NCBI GenBank assembly: GCA_050187175.1
Contig: JBFWXS010000011.1
Coordinates: 1 to 64,000, forward strand
Length of the DNA: 64,000 bases
Reading direction: 5' to 3'
Source of the DNA: Zeimonas sp050187175
Lineage (GTDB): Bacteria > Pseudomonadota > Gammaproteobacteria > Burkholderiales > Burkholderiaceae_E
Shown: positions 17,828 to 30,666 of the stretch, in pieces
Layout: the number at the start of each line of letters is the position of its first letter
How positions within the stretch are numbered: position 1 is the first letter of the stretch
Made by a program: the position numbers and the translations under genes
The notes under the pieces: model-generated
Told to the model about the DNA's origin: nothing
Databases searched by the model: none
Seen by the model: only the letters and a program-made list of their open reading frames with translations

Positions 17828-17935
17828 CCCCGAGGAGCGCTGCAACGCGCGCCGGCTTCACCGGTGCCGCCAGGCTCGGGGGCGTACCTTCCGGCGCGCG
17901 CCGCCCCGCGGCCCCCGGTGCAGCAACCGCGCTCG
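17828..17935 (+). promoter_or_regulatory. SAH riboswitch
   Basis: S-adenosylhomocysteine-binding RNA upstream of ahcY. The 5' block CCCGAGGAGCGCTGCAAC matches the family consensus. CCCGAG (17829-17834) pairs with CTCGGG (17875-17880). GAGCGC (17835-17840) can pair with GCGCTC (17929-17934) in the 3' block GCAGCAACCGCGCTC. The family typically turns on SAH-recycling genes when SAH accumulates, which fits the genes downstream. Confidence 0.87.
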
Positions 17936-18012
17936 TTGACCCGTGACCTCTGCACGGACGACGAGCGACCCGTCCTCGCCTGCGCAGTGGTCATCCACCT
18001 TCTGGAGTGACC

Positions 18013-19434
<1,422 letters not shown>

Positions 19435-19449
19435 GCGGCTGCCGGGTGA

Positions 19450-20205
19450 ATGAGAGCCGATCAGCTGCTGGTGAGCCAAGGCCTGGCCGAATCACGCACG
19501 CGCGCACGCGAGCTGATCGAGGCCGGTGCCGTCACGGCCCGCATCGGCGGCCGCGACGAAGTGCTGCGCAAGCCGGCCGCCGAGCTGCCCGCCGATGCGC
19601 CGCTGGCGGTGGCCGCGGGCGCCGCGCCGCGCTACGTATCGCGCGGCGGGCTGAAGCTCGAGGGCGCGCTGGCTGACAGCGGCTGCGATCCGCGCGGCGC
19701 CGTCTGCCTGGATCTCGGCCAGAGCACCGGCGGCTTCACCGACTGCCTGCTGCAGGCGGGCGCCGCGCGCGTAGTCGGCATCGACGTCGGGCACGGCCAG
19801 CTGCATCCGCGGCTGCAGGCAGACCCGCGCGTTCGCAGCCTGGAAGGCCTGAACGTGCGCACGCTGACGCCCGCGACACTCGGCGATGCCGCTCCGCCGG
19901 GCGGCTTCGATCTGGTGGTCGCCGATCTGAGCTTCATCTCGCTGGCCCCGGCGCTGCCGGTCGCCGCTGCGCTGGCCCGACGTGACGGCGGTACGCTGCT
20001 GGCGCTGGTCAAGCCGCAGTTCGAGCTGGGCCCGGGCGCCGTCGACCGGCGCGGCCTGGTACGCGACGCGGCCCGCTACGACGAGGTGCGCCGCAAGATC
20101 GAAGACGCCGCCGTGGACGCCGGCTGGCAGCTGCGCGGCTGGTACGACAGCGCCATCCGCGGTGGCGACGGCAACCGCGAATTCTTTCTGCATGCAAGGC
20201 TATGA
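19450..20205 (+). CDS. tlyA: TlyA-family rRNA methyltransferase
   Basis: 251 aa: an N-terminal S4 RNA-binding domain (MRADQLLVSQGLAESRTRA to about 65) followed by an FtsJ-like SAM methyltransferase (CLDLGQSTGGFTDCLLQAGA; DLSFISLAPALP; LVKPQFELG). Characterised relatives 2'-O-methylate ribosomal RNA; older annotations call them hemolysins. It starts 15 bases after ahcY and overlaps metF by 4 bases (ATGA). A methyltransferase inside a SAH-controlled operon is fitting, but a specific regulatory purpose is not shown. Confidence 0.9.
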   Translation: MRADQLLVSQGLAESRTRARELIEAGAVTARIGGRDEVLRKPAAELPADAPLAVAAGAAPRYVSRGGLKLEGALADSGCDPRGAVCLDLGQSTGGFTDCLLQAGAARVVGIDVGHGQLHPRLQADPRVRSLEGLNVRTLTPATLGDAAPPGGFDLVVADLSFISLAPALPVAAALARRDGGTLLALVKPQFELGPGAVDRRGLVRDAARYDEVRRKIEDAAVDAGWQLRGWYDSAIRGGDGNREFFLHARL

Positions 20206-21077
20206 ACACTGCCCCTGATCGCACGCGCCGCGACGATTTCGCGCTGAGTTTCGAGTTCTTCCCGCCGAACACCCCCGCAGGCGCGAGCAAGCTGATCGGC
20301 GTCCGCGACCGGCTGGCGGCCTTCGGGCCCCAGTTCTTCAGCGTCACCTACGGCGCCGGCGGCGTGACCCGCGACAAGACGCTGGCCACCGTGCTCGAGA
20401 TCGCGCAGAGCGGCCACACGGTGGCTCCGCATCTGTCGTGCATCGGCGCTTCGCGCGAATCGATGCACGAGCTGCTGGACCTGTACCGTTCGCACGGCAT
20501 CCGGCGCGTCGTCGCGCTGCGCGGCGACCTGCCGTCGGGCATGTTCGACGCAGGCGACTTCCGCTACGCCAGCGACCTGATCGAGTTCATCCGCGCCGAC
20601 AGCGGCGACTGGTTCCACATCGAGGCCGCCGCCTACCCCGAGGTTCATCCGCAGGCGCGCAGTCCGCGCGACGACCTCGAAGCCTTCGGCCGCAAGATGC
20701 GCGCCGGCGCCAACTCGGCCATCACGCAGTATTTCTTCAATCCCGACGCCTATTTCCGTTTCCGCGACGAGGCCCGCCGCTTCGGCATCGACGCGCCCAT
20801 CGTGCCCGGCATCATGCCGATCGGCAACTACACGCAGTTGGCGCGCTTCTCCGACGCCTGCGGCGCCGAGATCCCGCGCTGGATCCGCCAGCGGCTGGCA
20901 GCCTTCGGCGACGATCTGGACTCGATCCGCGCCTTCGGCATCGACGTCGTCAGCGAGCTGTGCCGGCGGCTGCTCGAGCAGGACGCCCCCGGCCTGCATT
21001 TCTACACGCTCAACCAGGCCGAGGCCAGCACGGCGATCCTCGAAGCGATCGGACGGGCGCCGCAGGGGCAGCGCTAG
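20202..21077 (+). CDS. metF: 5,10-Methylenetetrahydrofolate reductase
   Basis: FAD enzyme reducing 5,10-methylene-THF to 5-methyl-THF for methionine synthase; 291 aa. Motifs: LSFEFFPPNT with the catalytic Glu region, SVTYGAGGVTRDKTL, RRVVALRGDLPSG, ITQYFFNPDAYFRF and VPGIMPIGNYTQL. The start overlaps the tlyA stop. It completes the methyl cycle with metK and ahcY; a methionine synthase gene is not in the window. Confidence 0.97.
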   Translation: MNTAPDRTRRDDFALSFEFFPPNTPAGASKLIGVRDRLAAFGPQFFSVTYGAGGVTRDKTLATVLEIAQSGHTVAPHLSCIGASRESMHELLDLYRSHGIRRVVALRGDLPSGMFDAGDFRYASDLIEFIRADSGDWFHIEAAAYPEVHPQARSPRDDLEAFGRKMRAGANSAITQYFFNPDAYFRFRDEARRFGIDAPIVPGIMPIGNYTQLARFSDACGAEIPRWIRQRLAAFGDDLDSIRAFGIDVVSELCRRLLEQDAPGLHFYTLNQAEASTAILEAIGRAPQGQR

Positions 21078-21293
21078 CCGGCGCGGCGACAGCGGCGACA
21101 GCCGCGACAGCCGCCGCGGGCCGCCGCCGGCCCCGCAGCGTGGCACCGGCCGCGGCTCCAGCGCCGTTCGTCGGCCAAGGTTGCGCCTGGTCAACAAGCC
21201 GGCGCAGGCTCTTGGCCCGGCGCCCGAGCGTGGGTACCATCGAAGCGCATTCGGCAAACGCCGGCTTCCGGCCCGCCCCGTTCAGGTCCTTCG

Positions 21294-23290
21294 ATGTCCG
21301 TTCTCCCGCACACGCCCGGCGGCGATCCGGTCCGGCGCTATCAGATTCCAGTGGATCGGCTGCGCCGCGGCATGTTCGTCGTCGAGCTCGACCGCCCGTG
21401 GCCGGACACGCCGTTCCTGCTGCAGGGCTTCCTGATCGACAGCCAGATCGAGCTGGAGACGCTGCGCCGGTATTGCCGCTACGTCTACGTCGACATCGAG
21501 CGCTCGACACCCGCGCTGTCGGAGCTGATCCAGCGCGCCGAGGTCGGCGACCGCCGCGCCCAGCGGCTGGCGGTCACGGCCGACGGCCACGGCGCCGACG
21601 ACGGCGAGCCGGCGGCGCGCCCCGGCCGCTCGCGGCGCCCGGTGCGCATCCGCGCCGACGTGAAGATCACCAGCCAGACGCGCGAGCGCTTCCGCCATTT
21701 CATCAAGGCCACGGCGATCGACCAGGAGCAGTCGCTGCGCCACGCATCGCCGCTGCGGCGCGCCGCCGGCTGGCTGCGCGCGCAGCTCAGCGCGCCGGCC
21801 CGCCACGAAGCGCTGCGCGCCGTCCAGCTGCGATCGCAGCAGGCGGTGCGCGCCGCGCTGCCGCTCGGCCTGCGGCTGCATACCTATCGCGAGCGCGTGT
21901 CGTTCGCCGCGGCGCTGCCGCGCGCACGCGCAGCGTTCGCGCAGGCCGAGCAGGCGCTTTGCGCGCTGCAGCATGAGCTTCAGGCCGGCAGGCCGCTCGA
22001 GCTGGACGCCATCCAGGCCGCCGTCGAACGGATGGTCGACAGCATGATCGAGCATCCCGATCCGCTGCCGTGGGTGGCGCGGCTGCGCGAGGACGACGAC
22101 TCGACGCCCTATCCGCACGGCGTCAAGACGGCGATGTATCTGCTCGCGCTCGGCCGCCATCTCGGCCTGCCGGTCGACGAGCTGCGCCGCCTGGGTCTGG
22201 CCGGCCTGCTCGCCGACATCGGCAAGGCGAGGCTGCAGCGCGCGCTGCTCGAGAAGCCCGGCATGCTGAATCCGTCCGAATACGGCGTGATGAAGGAACA
22301 CGTGCGGCTCGGCCTCGAAGCGCTGAAGCAGACCAGCCTGCTGCACCCCGACGTCGAGCAGGCGATCGCGCAGCACCACGAGCGCCTCGACGGCTCCGGC
22401 TACCCGAAGGGTCTGCGCGGCGACGAGATCGGCATCTGGGGCCGCATGGCCGCGATCGCCGACAGCTTCTGCGCGCTGACCGCGGCGCGCAGCTACGCCA
22501 ACCCCTGCGCGCCGCAGGACGCGGCGATGAACCTGTACGAATGGAGCGGCAGCTCGTTCGACGAGGCGCTGGTCGAGCAGTTCATCCTGGCGGTCGGGCT
22601 GTTTCCGGTCGGTTGCCTGGTCGAGCTGTCGAACGGCCAGGTTGCGCTGGTGCGCGAACTGAACCGCGTGCGGCGGCTGGAGCCGCGCGTCCTCGTGCTG
22701 ACCGACAGGAACAAGGTAGCGCTGGCGATGCCGATCGAGCTGGATCTCGCGGAGCCCGCGGCGGTGGCCAGGCCTGTCGCGGCAAAGTCCGACGCCACGG
22801 CAAATCTCGATGCCGCAGCGAAGCGCGGCGCCGCATCGAAACCGGATACCGCGTCGAAGGCCGGCGCCACATCGAAAGCCGACGCCGCACCCAAAGCCGG
22901 CGCGGCGCCCAAAGCCGACACGGCGCCCAAGCCTGGCCCTGCAGCGGCAGCAGCCGGCGACAGCCCGGCCGGCAGCGCAGTGCGCATCGCGCGCGGCCTG
23001 GCGGCCGGCGCCTACGGCCTGAAATCGCANNNNNNNNNNNNNNNNNNNNNNNNNNNNNNNNNNNNNNNNNNNNNNNNNNNNNNNNNNNNNNNNNNNNNNN
23101 NNNNNNNNNNNNNNNNNNNNNNNNNNNNNCGGCGCCCAAAGCCGACACGGCGCCCAAGCCTGGCCCTGCAGCGGCAGCAGCCGGCGACAGCCCGGCCGGC
23201 AGCGCAGTGCGCATCGCGCGCGGCCTGGCGGCCGGCGCCTACGGCCTGAAATCGCATGACGGCGCGGCGCCGGTGGCGCAGGCCGGCTGA
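21294..23290 (+). CDS. DUF3391/HD-GYP protein with a degenerate HD motif (paralogue 2), interrupted by an assembly gap
   Basis: Paralogue of the gene at 16156. DUF3391-like domain (YQIPVDRLRRGMFVVELDRPW) then an HD-GYP domain with His275 (YPHGV) and the GYP loop HHERLDGSGYP (361-371) intact, but Ala307-Asp308 (LLADIGK) replacing His-Asp. A Lys/Ala/Pro linker of 18-bp repeats precedes a conserved tail VRIARGLAAGAYGLKSHDG. The 100 Ns at 23030-23129 are flanked by an exact 127-bp duplication; collapsing them gives 1770 bases, an unbroken 589-aa frame. It lies 216 bases after metF; that spacer contains GCGACAGC-type short repeats and no recognised signal. Confidence 0.87.
22845..22934. repeat. 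Five 18-bp in-frame tandem repeats in the HD-GYP linker
   Basis: Five imperfect 18-bp units (22845-22862, -22880, -22898, -22916, -22934; e.g. GACGCCGCACCCAAAGCC) encode an Ala/Lys/Pro-rich linker near the C-terminus of HD-GYP paralogue 2. Part of the array is also present in the duplicated copy beyond the gap. Confidence 0.85.
22903..23029. repeat. Left copy of the 127-bp duplication at gap 2
   Basis: Identical to 23130-23256 and ends at the N run. Same 127-base length as at gap 1. Confidence 0.95.
23030..23129. other. 100-N assembly gap 2
   Basis: Exactly 100 unknown bases between two copies of the same 127-bp sequence; most likely a join of overlapping contigs and not missing DNA. Confidence 0.97.
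23130..23256. repeat. Right copy of the 127-bp duplication at gap 2
   Basis: Exact copy of 22903-23029. Collapsing the pair restores the HD-GYP paralogue 2 frame through to its stop at 23290. Confidence 0.95.
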
Positions 23291-23328
23291 TCGCTGTCCG
23301 TAGAACCCTCTTCCGTAACGCGCCGCGA

Positions 23329-24393
23329 TCAGTTCAAGCTCGACACCGGGATGAATGCCGGCGAGGGCTCGACCGGTATGCGGCCCTCGTCGACTGCATG
23401 GCAAGCCACCTGGACCCCGGCCGTATGCCGCATGACCGGCGGTTCACGGCGGCAACGCTCGCTGGCATACGGACAGCGTGGATGGAAATGGCATCCGGCC
23501 GGCGGTGAAATCGGATTCGGCACTTCGCCTGCCACCGGCATGCGATCCCCGCCCTGGCGGTGCAGATCGGGTACGGTATCGAGCAGCATGCGGGTGTACG
23601 GATGCAAGGGCCTGCCGAATATCCGCTTGGCCTCGCCGCTCTCGACCAGCCGGCCCAGGTACATGACGCCGACCCGGTCCGAGAAGTTGTAGACCACGGC
23701 CAGATTGTGGCTGATGAACAAATAGGTCAGCCCCAACCGCTCCTGCAGATCCTTCATCAGATTGAGGATCTGCGCCTGGACCGACACATCGAGCGCCGAG
23801 GTCGGTTCGTCGCAGACCAGGAACTGCGGATTGCTGGCCAGCGCCCGCGCGATCGAGATCCGCTGCCGCTGCCCGCCCGAGAACTGATGCGGATACAGGC
23901 GGCCATCCGGCGGCGTCAGCCCCACCTGGCGCAGCAGCTCGTCGACACGCTTCGCGATGAGCGTGGACTCGCGCATCAGTCCGAAGGCACGCAGCGGTTC
24001 GCCGATGATGTCGGCCACCCGCCATCTCGGATTCAGGCTGGCGAACGGATCCTGGAAGATCATCTGCAGCCGGTGCCGGTAGGGTCTCATCGCGGAACGC
24101 GTGCGCAGCGATGCGATATCAGCGCCGTCGAACCAGATCTCGCCGCCGGTGGGCCGGTACAGTCCCACCACGCAGCGAGCCACCGTCGATTTGCCGCAGC
24201 CCGATTCACCGACCAGGCTGAACGTGGTGCCGGCCGGAATGTCGAGATCGATGCCGTCGACGGCCTTCAGAGTCGCTCGGCCGCCACCGTCGATGACCCT
24301 GTTCAGCCAGGGGCGCGACACATCGAAGTGCATCCTGAGCGAACGGACGCGCAGCAAGGGTTCATCAGCCGACGCCTCCATCGGCTCAGACAT
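23329..24393 (-). CDS. Peptide/nickel-type ABC transporter ATPase (DppF-like)
   Basis: Cytosolic ATPase of a dipeptide/oligopeptide-type importer, 354 aa. Walker A is GESGCGKST (62-70), Q-loop FQDPFASLNPR, signature QFSGGQRQRISIARAL, Walker B FLVCDEPTSALD, and H-loop ISHNLAVV. The C-terminal oligopeptide extension has the Cys cluster GCHFHPRCPYASERCRREPP seen in iron-sulfur-bearing members. The ATG at 24393 overlaps the previous gene by 8 bases. Last gene of the eight-gene operon. Confidence 0.93.
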   Translation of the reverse strand: MSEPMEASADEPLLRVRSLRMHFDVSRPWLNRVIDGGGRATLKAVDGIDLDIPAGTTFSLVGESGCGKSTVARCVVGLYRPTGGEIWFDGADIASLRTRSAMRPYRHRLQMIFQDPFASLNPRWRVADIIGEPLRAFGLMRESTLIAKRVDELLRQVGLTPPDGRLYPHQFSGGQRQRISIARALASNPQFLVCDEPTSALDVSVQAQILNLMKDLQERLGLTYLFISHNLAVVYNFSDRVGVMYLGRLVESGEAKRIFGRPLHPYTRMLLDTVPDLHRQGGDRMPVAGEVPNPISPPAGCHFHPRCPYASERCRREPPVMRHTAGVQVACHAVDEGRIPVEPSPAFIPVSSLN

Positions 24394-25386
24394 GCTGCGG
24401 TTCCGAGTCGGGCCGGTCGGGGCCCGCTTCGCCCAGCCAGCACGCGACACGTCTGGCACCGAGCGGTTTCAGCTCCGGACGCTCGCGCTCGCAGCGATCG
24501 AAGCGCTGCCGGCATCGAGGACCGAACGCACACCCGGACGGAATGGCGTTGAGGCGCGGCATGGCGCCATCGATCTGCGTCAAGCGCCTGCGCGCCCGGC
24601 CCAGGACGGGAATCGCACCCATCAATCCCGCGGTATACGGATGGCGAGGCCGCTCGATCACGTCGGCCACCGGCCCGATTTCGACGATCCGACCCGCGTA
24701 CATCACCGCAACGCGGCGTGCCGCCTCGGCGATGACACCGAGGTCGTGCGTGATCAGCATGATCGCCGTCTCATACTCGCGGCTGAGCCGCTTCAGCAGT
24801 GCAATGACCTGCGCCTGCACCGATACATCGAGCGCCGTGGTCGGCTCGTCCGCGATGATCAGCCGGGGGTTCGCGCACAAGGCCAAGGCGATCACCACAC
24901 GCTGCCGCATGCCGCCGGAGAACTGGTGCGGGAAATGATGCATGCGCTGTTCGGCCGCGGGAATGCCCACTTCACGCAACAGCGAAAGCGCCCGCTGCTC
25001 CGCCTGGCTCGCGCTCAAATCGGTATGAGCGAGAATCGTCTCGCGCAACTGGTCGCCGACGCTGAACAGCGGGTTCAGACTGGTCAAGGGGTCCTGGAAG
25101 ATCGCACCGATCCGGCGTCCCCGCAGCTGCCGCAGCCGTTGATAAGGCAGATCGTCGATGCGCTCGCCCATCAAGCGGATCGACCCGGCCGCGATGCGCC
25201 CGGGCGGTTCGAGCAAGCCGATGACGGCAGCGCCAGTCAGCGACTTTCCCGCTCCCGACTCGCCGACGACGCCGAGGATCTCGCCCTGGCCGATGTCGAA
25301 GGACACGTCGTCGAGCGCCACCAGCGTCTGGCGCCGCGTCGGAAACTCCACCCGCAGGTTCCGGACCTCGAGCAGCGGATCCGGCA

Positions 25387-25387
<1 letters not shown>
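24386..25387 (-). CDS. Peptide/nickel-type ABC transporter ATPase (DppD-like)
   Basis: Partner ATPase, 333 aa. Walker A GESGAGKSL (42-50), Q-loop FQDPLTSLNPL, signature QFSGGMRQRVVIALAL, Walker B LIIADEPTTALD, H-loop ITHDLGVI. The C-terminal domain has GCAFGPRC and a later Cys of the oligopeptide-ATPase signature. Its start overlaps the HyuB stop by one base, tying the transporter ATPases to the enzyme genes in one transcript. Confidence 0.93.
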
Positions 25388-27072
<1,685 letters not shown>

Positions 27073-27077
27073 CGGCA

Positions 27078-29240
27078 CTACCTCGTCTGAAATGCATTCG
27101 CCGGCAGCGCATCGAGCGGCCACGCCTCGCGGTCCGTGGAGATGAGCAGGTTTCCATGGCAATCCAGCCTCGCCTGCATGCGCGGCGGCAACACGGTCGT
27201 CGTATCCATCTGCTCGATGACCGCCGGCCCGTCTATCGTATCGCCGGCGAGCAAGCGGCTGCGCTCATAGATCGGGCAATCGGCCAGCGCATCCGAAGCA
27301 CCGAAGTGAACCCGGCGGCGCCCCTTGACCGCGCGTTCGGCGCGACCGTCGCCCTCCGGAATCGGCCGGAAACGCGGCCTGTCCACGGCGCCCGTTCCCG
27401 TCAGCCGCAGGTTGACGATCTCCTTGACCTCGCCTGGATTCGCGAACCCGTAGGTCTCCTCATGGGCATCATCGAACGCGCGGCCCAGCTCCGCGGCGAC
27501 ATCGATGCCGGGTCCGCCCGGGAAAGCAATACGCAACGAATATCCCTGTCCCCGATACCGCATGTCAACTTCGAGAGAGAAGGACATGCGCTCACGCGCC
27601 ACGCCTTCATCCTCCAGCAGCTCGCGCGCCGGCTCGCGAAGTTCATCGAAGGCACGGAACAGCGTCGACAGCTCGATGCTGTTCAACGGCTTCACGAAAG
27701 TCTGGACGAACTCGTGCTTCAGGTCGGTCGCCAGAAGACCGACCGCCGAATTCAGGCCCGGCGTCGGCGGCACCAGAATCGTCCGTACCCCCAGCAGCCG
27801 CGCGATGCCGGCCGCATGCAGCGGGCCCGCCCCGCCGGACGGCACCAGGGTGTACTGGCGCGGATCGATGCCGCGCTGGATCGAGACGAACTGCAGCGCA
27901 CTGGTCATCTTCGAGTCCGCGATGTCGACGATCAATCGCGCCGCGTGCACCACGTCGACACCCAGCGGTGCCGCCACGTGCCGCTCGATGGCCCGGTAGG
28001 CAAGATCGGCATCGATCGGCAGCGCACCGCCCAGAAAATAATCGGGATTCACGCGGCCCAGCACGAGATTCGCATCGGTCAGCGTCGGCCGCGTGCCGCC
28101 GCGGCCATAGCAGGCCGGGCCGGGGTCGGCCCCCGCGCTGTCCGGCCCGACGCTCAGCGCGCCGCCGGGGTCGATGTACGCGATGCTGCCGCCGCCGGCC
28201 CCGATCTCCACCAGGCTGATCACCGGCGTTTTCAGCGGATAGCCCTGGCCGCGGCCCGACGTCGACGTAGGCACGGCCGCGGCGCCGACCTCGAACTCGC
28301 TGGCCAGCACCGGCCGCCCCTCCTCGACCAGCGCCGCCTTGGCCGTGGTACCGCCTATATCCAGCGCCAGAATCCGGTTGCAGCCGGCCAGCTGCGAGAC
28401 GAAGGCCGCGCCGATGACGCCGGCCGCGGGCCCGGACTCGACGAGATGCGCCGGCAGGCGCTTGGCCGAGGTGGCCGCATAGATGCCGCCGCCCGAGGTC
28501 ATCAGGTGCAGGCCGGCCGACACGCCGGACTCGAGCAGCGAGGTCTGCAGCCGGTCGATGTAAGGTGCGATGATAGGCACCAGCACGCCGTTGATCACGG
28601 CGGTGCTGGTGCGCGGATACTCGTGATACTCGGGGCACACGTCGGAAGACAGGATCACCGGCATGCCGGGCCACTGCGCAGCGATCAATTCGCGCGCACG
28701 CCGCTCGTGAACCGGTTCCTTATAGGAATGCAGAAACGCGACGACGATCGCCTGCACCTTCTCGCGCCTGAACTCGTCGACCACGTCCCGCAGTGCGGCT
28801 TCATCGAGCGCGACGACGACCTCGCCGTCGGCATCGATGCGATGCGGCACTCCCCTGCACAGATGACGCGGCACCAGCGGCGGCGGCTTTCGATAGAAGA
28901 TGTCGTACAGCACCGGGCGCGTCTGATAGCCGATCTCGAGAACGTCGCTGAAGCCCTCGCACGTGATCAAGCCGGCGCGCGCCACCTTGCCCTGGATGAT
29001 CGCGTTCGTGGCCACCGTAGTGCCATGCACCAGAAAGCTGACAGCCTCCGGGTCGATCTCGAAGTCTCCCAGGGCCTTGCTCAATCCGTCCATGAAGCCG
29101 CGCGACGGATCCTCGGGACGCGAAGGCACCTTCACCACCAGCATCTCGCCGCTGGCCTCATCGACCAGCACCACGTCGGTGAACGTGCCGCCGATGTCCA
29201 CGCCTATCCGGTAGCGGCGTGCGGACGCCGGCCGGCTCAT
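27078..29240 (-). CDS. Hydantoinase A / 5-oxoprolinase-type subunit
   Basis: HyuA-like ATP-binding subunit, 720 aa. An N-terminal Hydant_A_N domain begins YRIGVDIGGTFTDVVLVDE, followed by FLVHGTTVATNAIIQGK, LESGPAAGVIGAAF, ALDIGGTTAKAALVEEG (actin-like ATP fold) and EIGAGGGSIAYIDPGGALSVG. The start at 29240 overlaps the MmgE/PrpD stop (ATGA) and gives the usual short lead before the first motif. Works with HyuB to open a cyclic imide or lactam at the cost of ATP. Embedded in an ABC transporter operon, so the substrate is probably imported by it. Confidence 0.9.
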   Translation of the reverse strand: MSRPASARRYRIGVDIGGTFTDVVLVDEASGEMLVVKVPSRPEDPSRGFMDGLSKALGDFEIDPEAVSFLVHGTTVATNAIIQGKVARAGLITCEGFSDVLEIGYQTRPVLYDIFYRKPPPLVPRHLCRGVPHRIDADGEVVVALDEAALRDVVDEFRREKVQAIVVAFLHSYKEPVHERRARELIAAQWPGMPVILSSDVCPEYHEYPRTSTAVINGVLVPIIAPYIDRLQTSLLESGVSAGLHLMTSGGGIYAATSAKRLPAHLVESGPAAGVIGAAFVSQLAGCNRILALDIGGTTAKAALVEEGRPVLASEFEVGAAAVPTSTSGRGQGYPLKTPVISLVEIGAGGGSIAYIDPGGALSVGPDSAGADPGPACYGRGGTRPTLTDANLVLGRVNPDYFLGGALPIDADLAYRAIERHVAAPLGVDVVHAARLIVDIADSKMTSALQFVSIQRGIDPRQYTLVPSGGAGPLHAAGIARLLGVRTILVPPTPGLNSAVGLLATDLKHEFVQTFVKPLNSIELSTLFRAFDELREPARELLEDEGVARERMSFSLEVDMRYRGQGYSLRIAFPGGPGIDVAAELGRAFDDAHEETYGFANPGEVKEIVNLRLTGTGAVDRPRFRPIPEGDGRAERAVKGRRRVHFGASDALADCPIYERSRLLAGDTIDGPAVIEQMDTTTVLPPRMQARLDCHGNLLISTDREAWPLDALPANAFQTR

Positions 29241-30628
29241 TGGGTGCGCAGGCATTCGGTCAGCTCGCGGATGCTCGCCAGACGATCCACCTCCCGGATG
29301 ATGGGCAGCGCGGCTCGCGCCTGCTCGTCGCTCATCGCGTAGGCGGCGCACTCGAAGTACTTGGACACCAGATGCTCATCGGTCCACGGTTCGCCTCCCG
29401 GATAGGCGCGGGGGAACCATTGCGTCTTCTTGAACACACTACCGTCCTTGAACCATACGGTCAGCTCGCCGCCCGTGGTCAGCGCCCGGTTGGTGGTGTT
29501 CCGGAGTTCCGGATGCACATCGATCTGGACCTTGCGCGCCAGCTCCCGCGTGAAGGAATCCTTCAGCCGCTCGTCGGAGAACTGCGCGATGCCAAGCTTG
29601 CCGTCCACCAGGCCCGCTGCGATCGCCCACGGCGTGCAGAACAGCGACTCGTAGTGCGAGTCCGGCAGCGCGAAGCGCGCGATGGTAACGCCCAGCGGCG
29701 ACGCAAGCCATTGGATCCGCTCGATCTGATGAGGATCGAAGCCGGGCGTATGGTGCAGTTCGCATGCGATCTGGCCGCAGCAGTGGCTGGTCGTGGCCGA
29801 CGGAATCAGCTTGATGCCCGCGCCTTCCACCGGATGGACGAAATCCCAGGGCGCGCACCAGTCGCTGCAGATATCGTCGAGCGCATGCGAGTCGTTCCCG
29901 AGAAAGGCCTCGACGAACCCGTGCCGCATCTCGAAGATGGTGGGCTGGCCGGTAAAGCCGTCGGCAGCCAGGCACGCGCTCATCAATCCGTCGGCAGCGC
30001 CGCCGCCCGAATGAAGCCCGAGCGTCATGGTGCCCATGCCCGGCCGCAACGACCCCGCCTGGGCCGCCGCGATGCCGAACGCATTGGCGATCCTGAGCGC
30101 ATCCAGCTTCAGCAGCTTGGCGCAGGCGGCGACGACGCCGAAGATGCCCACCGTATTCGTGGTGTGGAAGCCCCGCACGTACAAAGCCGGCGCATTCACG
30201 GCCGCCGCGAGCTTGGCCATGGTCTCGTGCCCGACCATGAACGCTTCCAGCGCCGCCTCTCCCGAGGCATCGAGCTCTTCCGCCAGGGCGATCACGGCAG
30301 GGACGATGACGCCGCTCGGGTGGCCGGGAAGTCGCCAGGTATTGTCGTCGTAGTCGAGTATCGCGGCGCAGGTTCCGTTGGCCAGCGCCGCCAGAAAGGC
30401 CGGGGCGCGATACGGCGTCCCCAACAGGGATGCCGGCCCGCTGCCGCCGCCGCTCTTCATGACGAAGCGCCGCATCTTGGCGCCGCCCGGCTCCGCCGTT
30501 CCGGCCAGGATGCAGCTCACCGTGTCGAAGAAGATGTCGCGCGCCACTCGCCTCACTTCGGCCGGTGCGTCCGCCAGTCCAGTCGATGCCACTTTCTCGG
30601 CCAGAATCATCGTCGCTGCGTTCGCCAT
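29237..30628 (-). CDS. MmgE/PrpD family protein
   Basis: 463 aa, the fold of 2-methylcitrate dehydratase and cis-aconitate decarboxylase. Blocks: RRVARDIFFDTVSCILAG near the start, AAILDYDD, WRLPGHPSGVIVPAVIAL, GHETMAKLA, GFHTTNTVGIFGVVAA, AFGIAAAQAGSL and LHSGGGAADGLMSA. The ATG at 30628 has GAGG upstream. The family catalyses dehydration, decarboxylation or isomerisation of polycarboxylates; which of these serves here is unknown. Its place between permease and HyuA genes suggests a step on the imported compound or its ring-opened product. It is not part of a methylcitrate operon (no prpB/prpC). Confidence 0.85.
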   Translation of the reverse strand: MANAATMILAEKVASTGLADAPAEVRRVARDIFFDTVSCILAGTAEPGGAKMRRFVMKSGGGSGPASLLGTPYRAPAFLAALANGTCAAILDYDDNTWRLPGHPSGVIVPAVIALAEELDASGEAALEAFMVGHETMAKLAAAVNAPALYVRGFHTTNTVGIFGVVAACAKLLKLDALRIANAFGIAAAQAGSLRPGMGTMTLGLHSGGGAADGLMSACLAADGFTGQPTIFEMRHGFVEAFLGNDSHALDDICSDWCAPWDFVHPVEGAGIKLIPSATTSHCCGQIACELHHTPGFDPHQIERIQWLASPLGVTIARFALPDSHYESLFCTPWAIAAGLVDGKLGIAQFSDERLKDSFTRELARKVQIDVHPELRNTTNRALTTGGELTVWFKDGSVFKKTQWFPRAYPGGEPWTDEHLVSKYFECAAYAMSDEQARAALPIIREVDRLASIRELTECLRTQ

Positions 30629-30666
30629 GCCGATTCCTCGTCTAGTTGATGAATACAATCGGCGCG

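Noticed and set aside
29237..30628. Assignment of MmgE/PrpD as 2-methylcitrate dehydratase (prpD)
   Set aside because: Fold similarity alone does not fix function; no methylcitrate synthase or lyase gene is near, and it is tied to HyuA.
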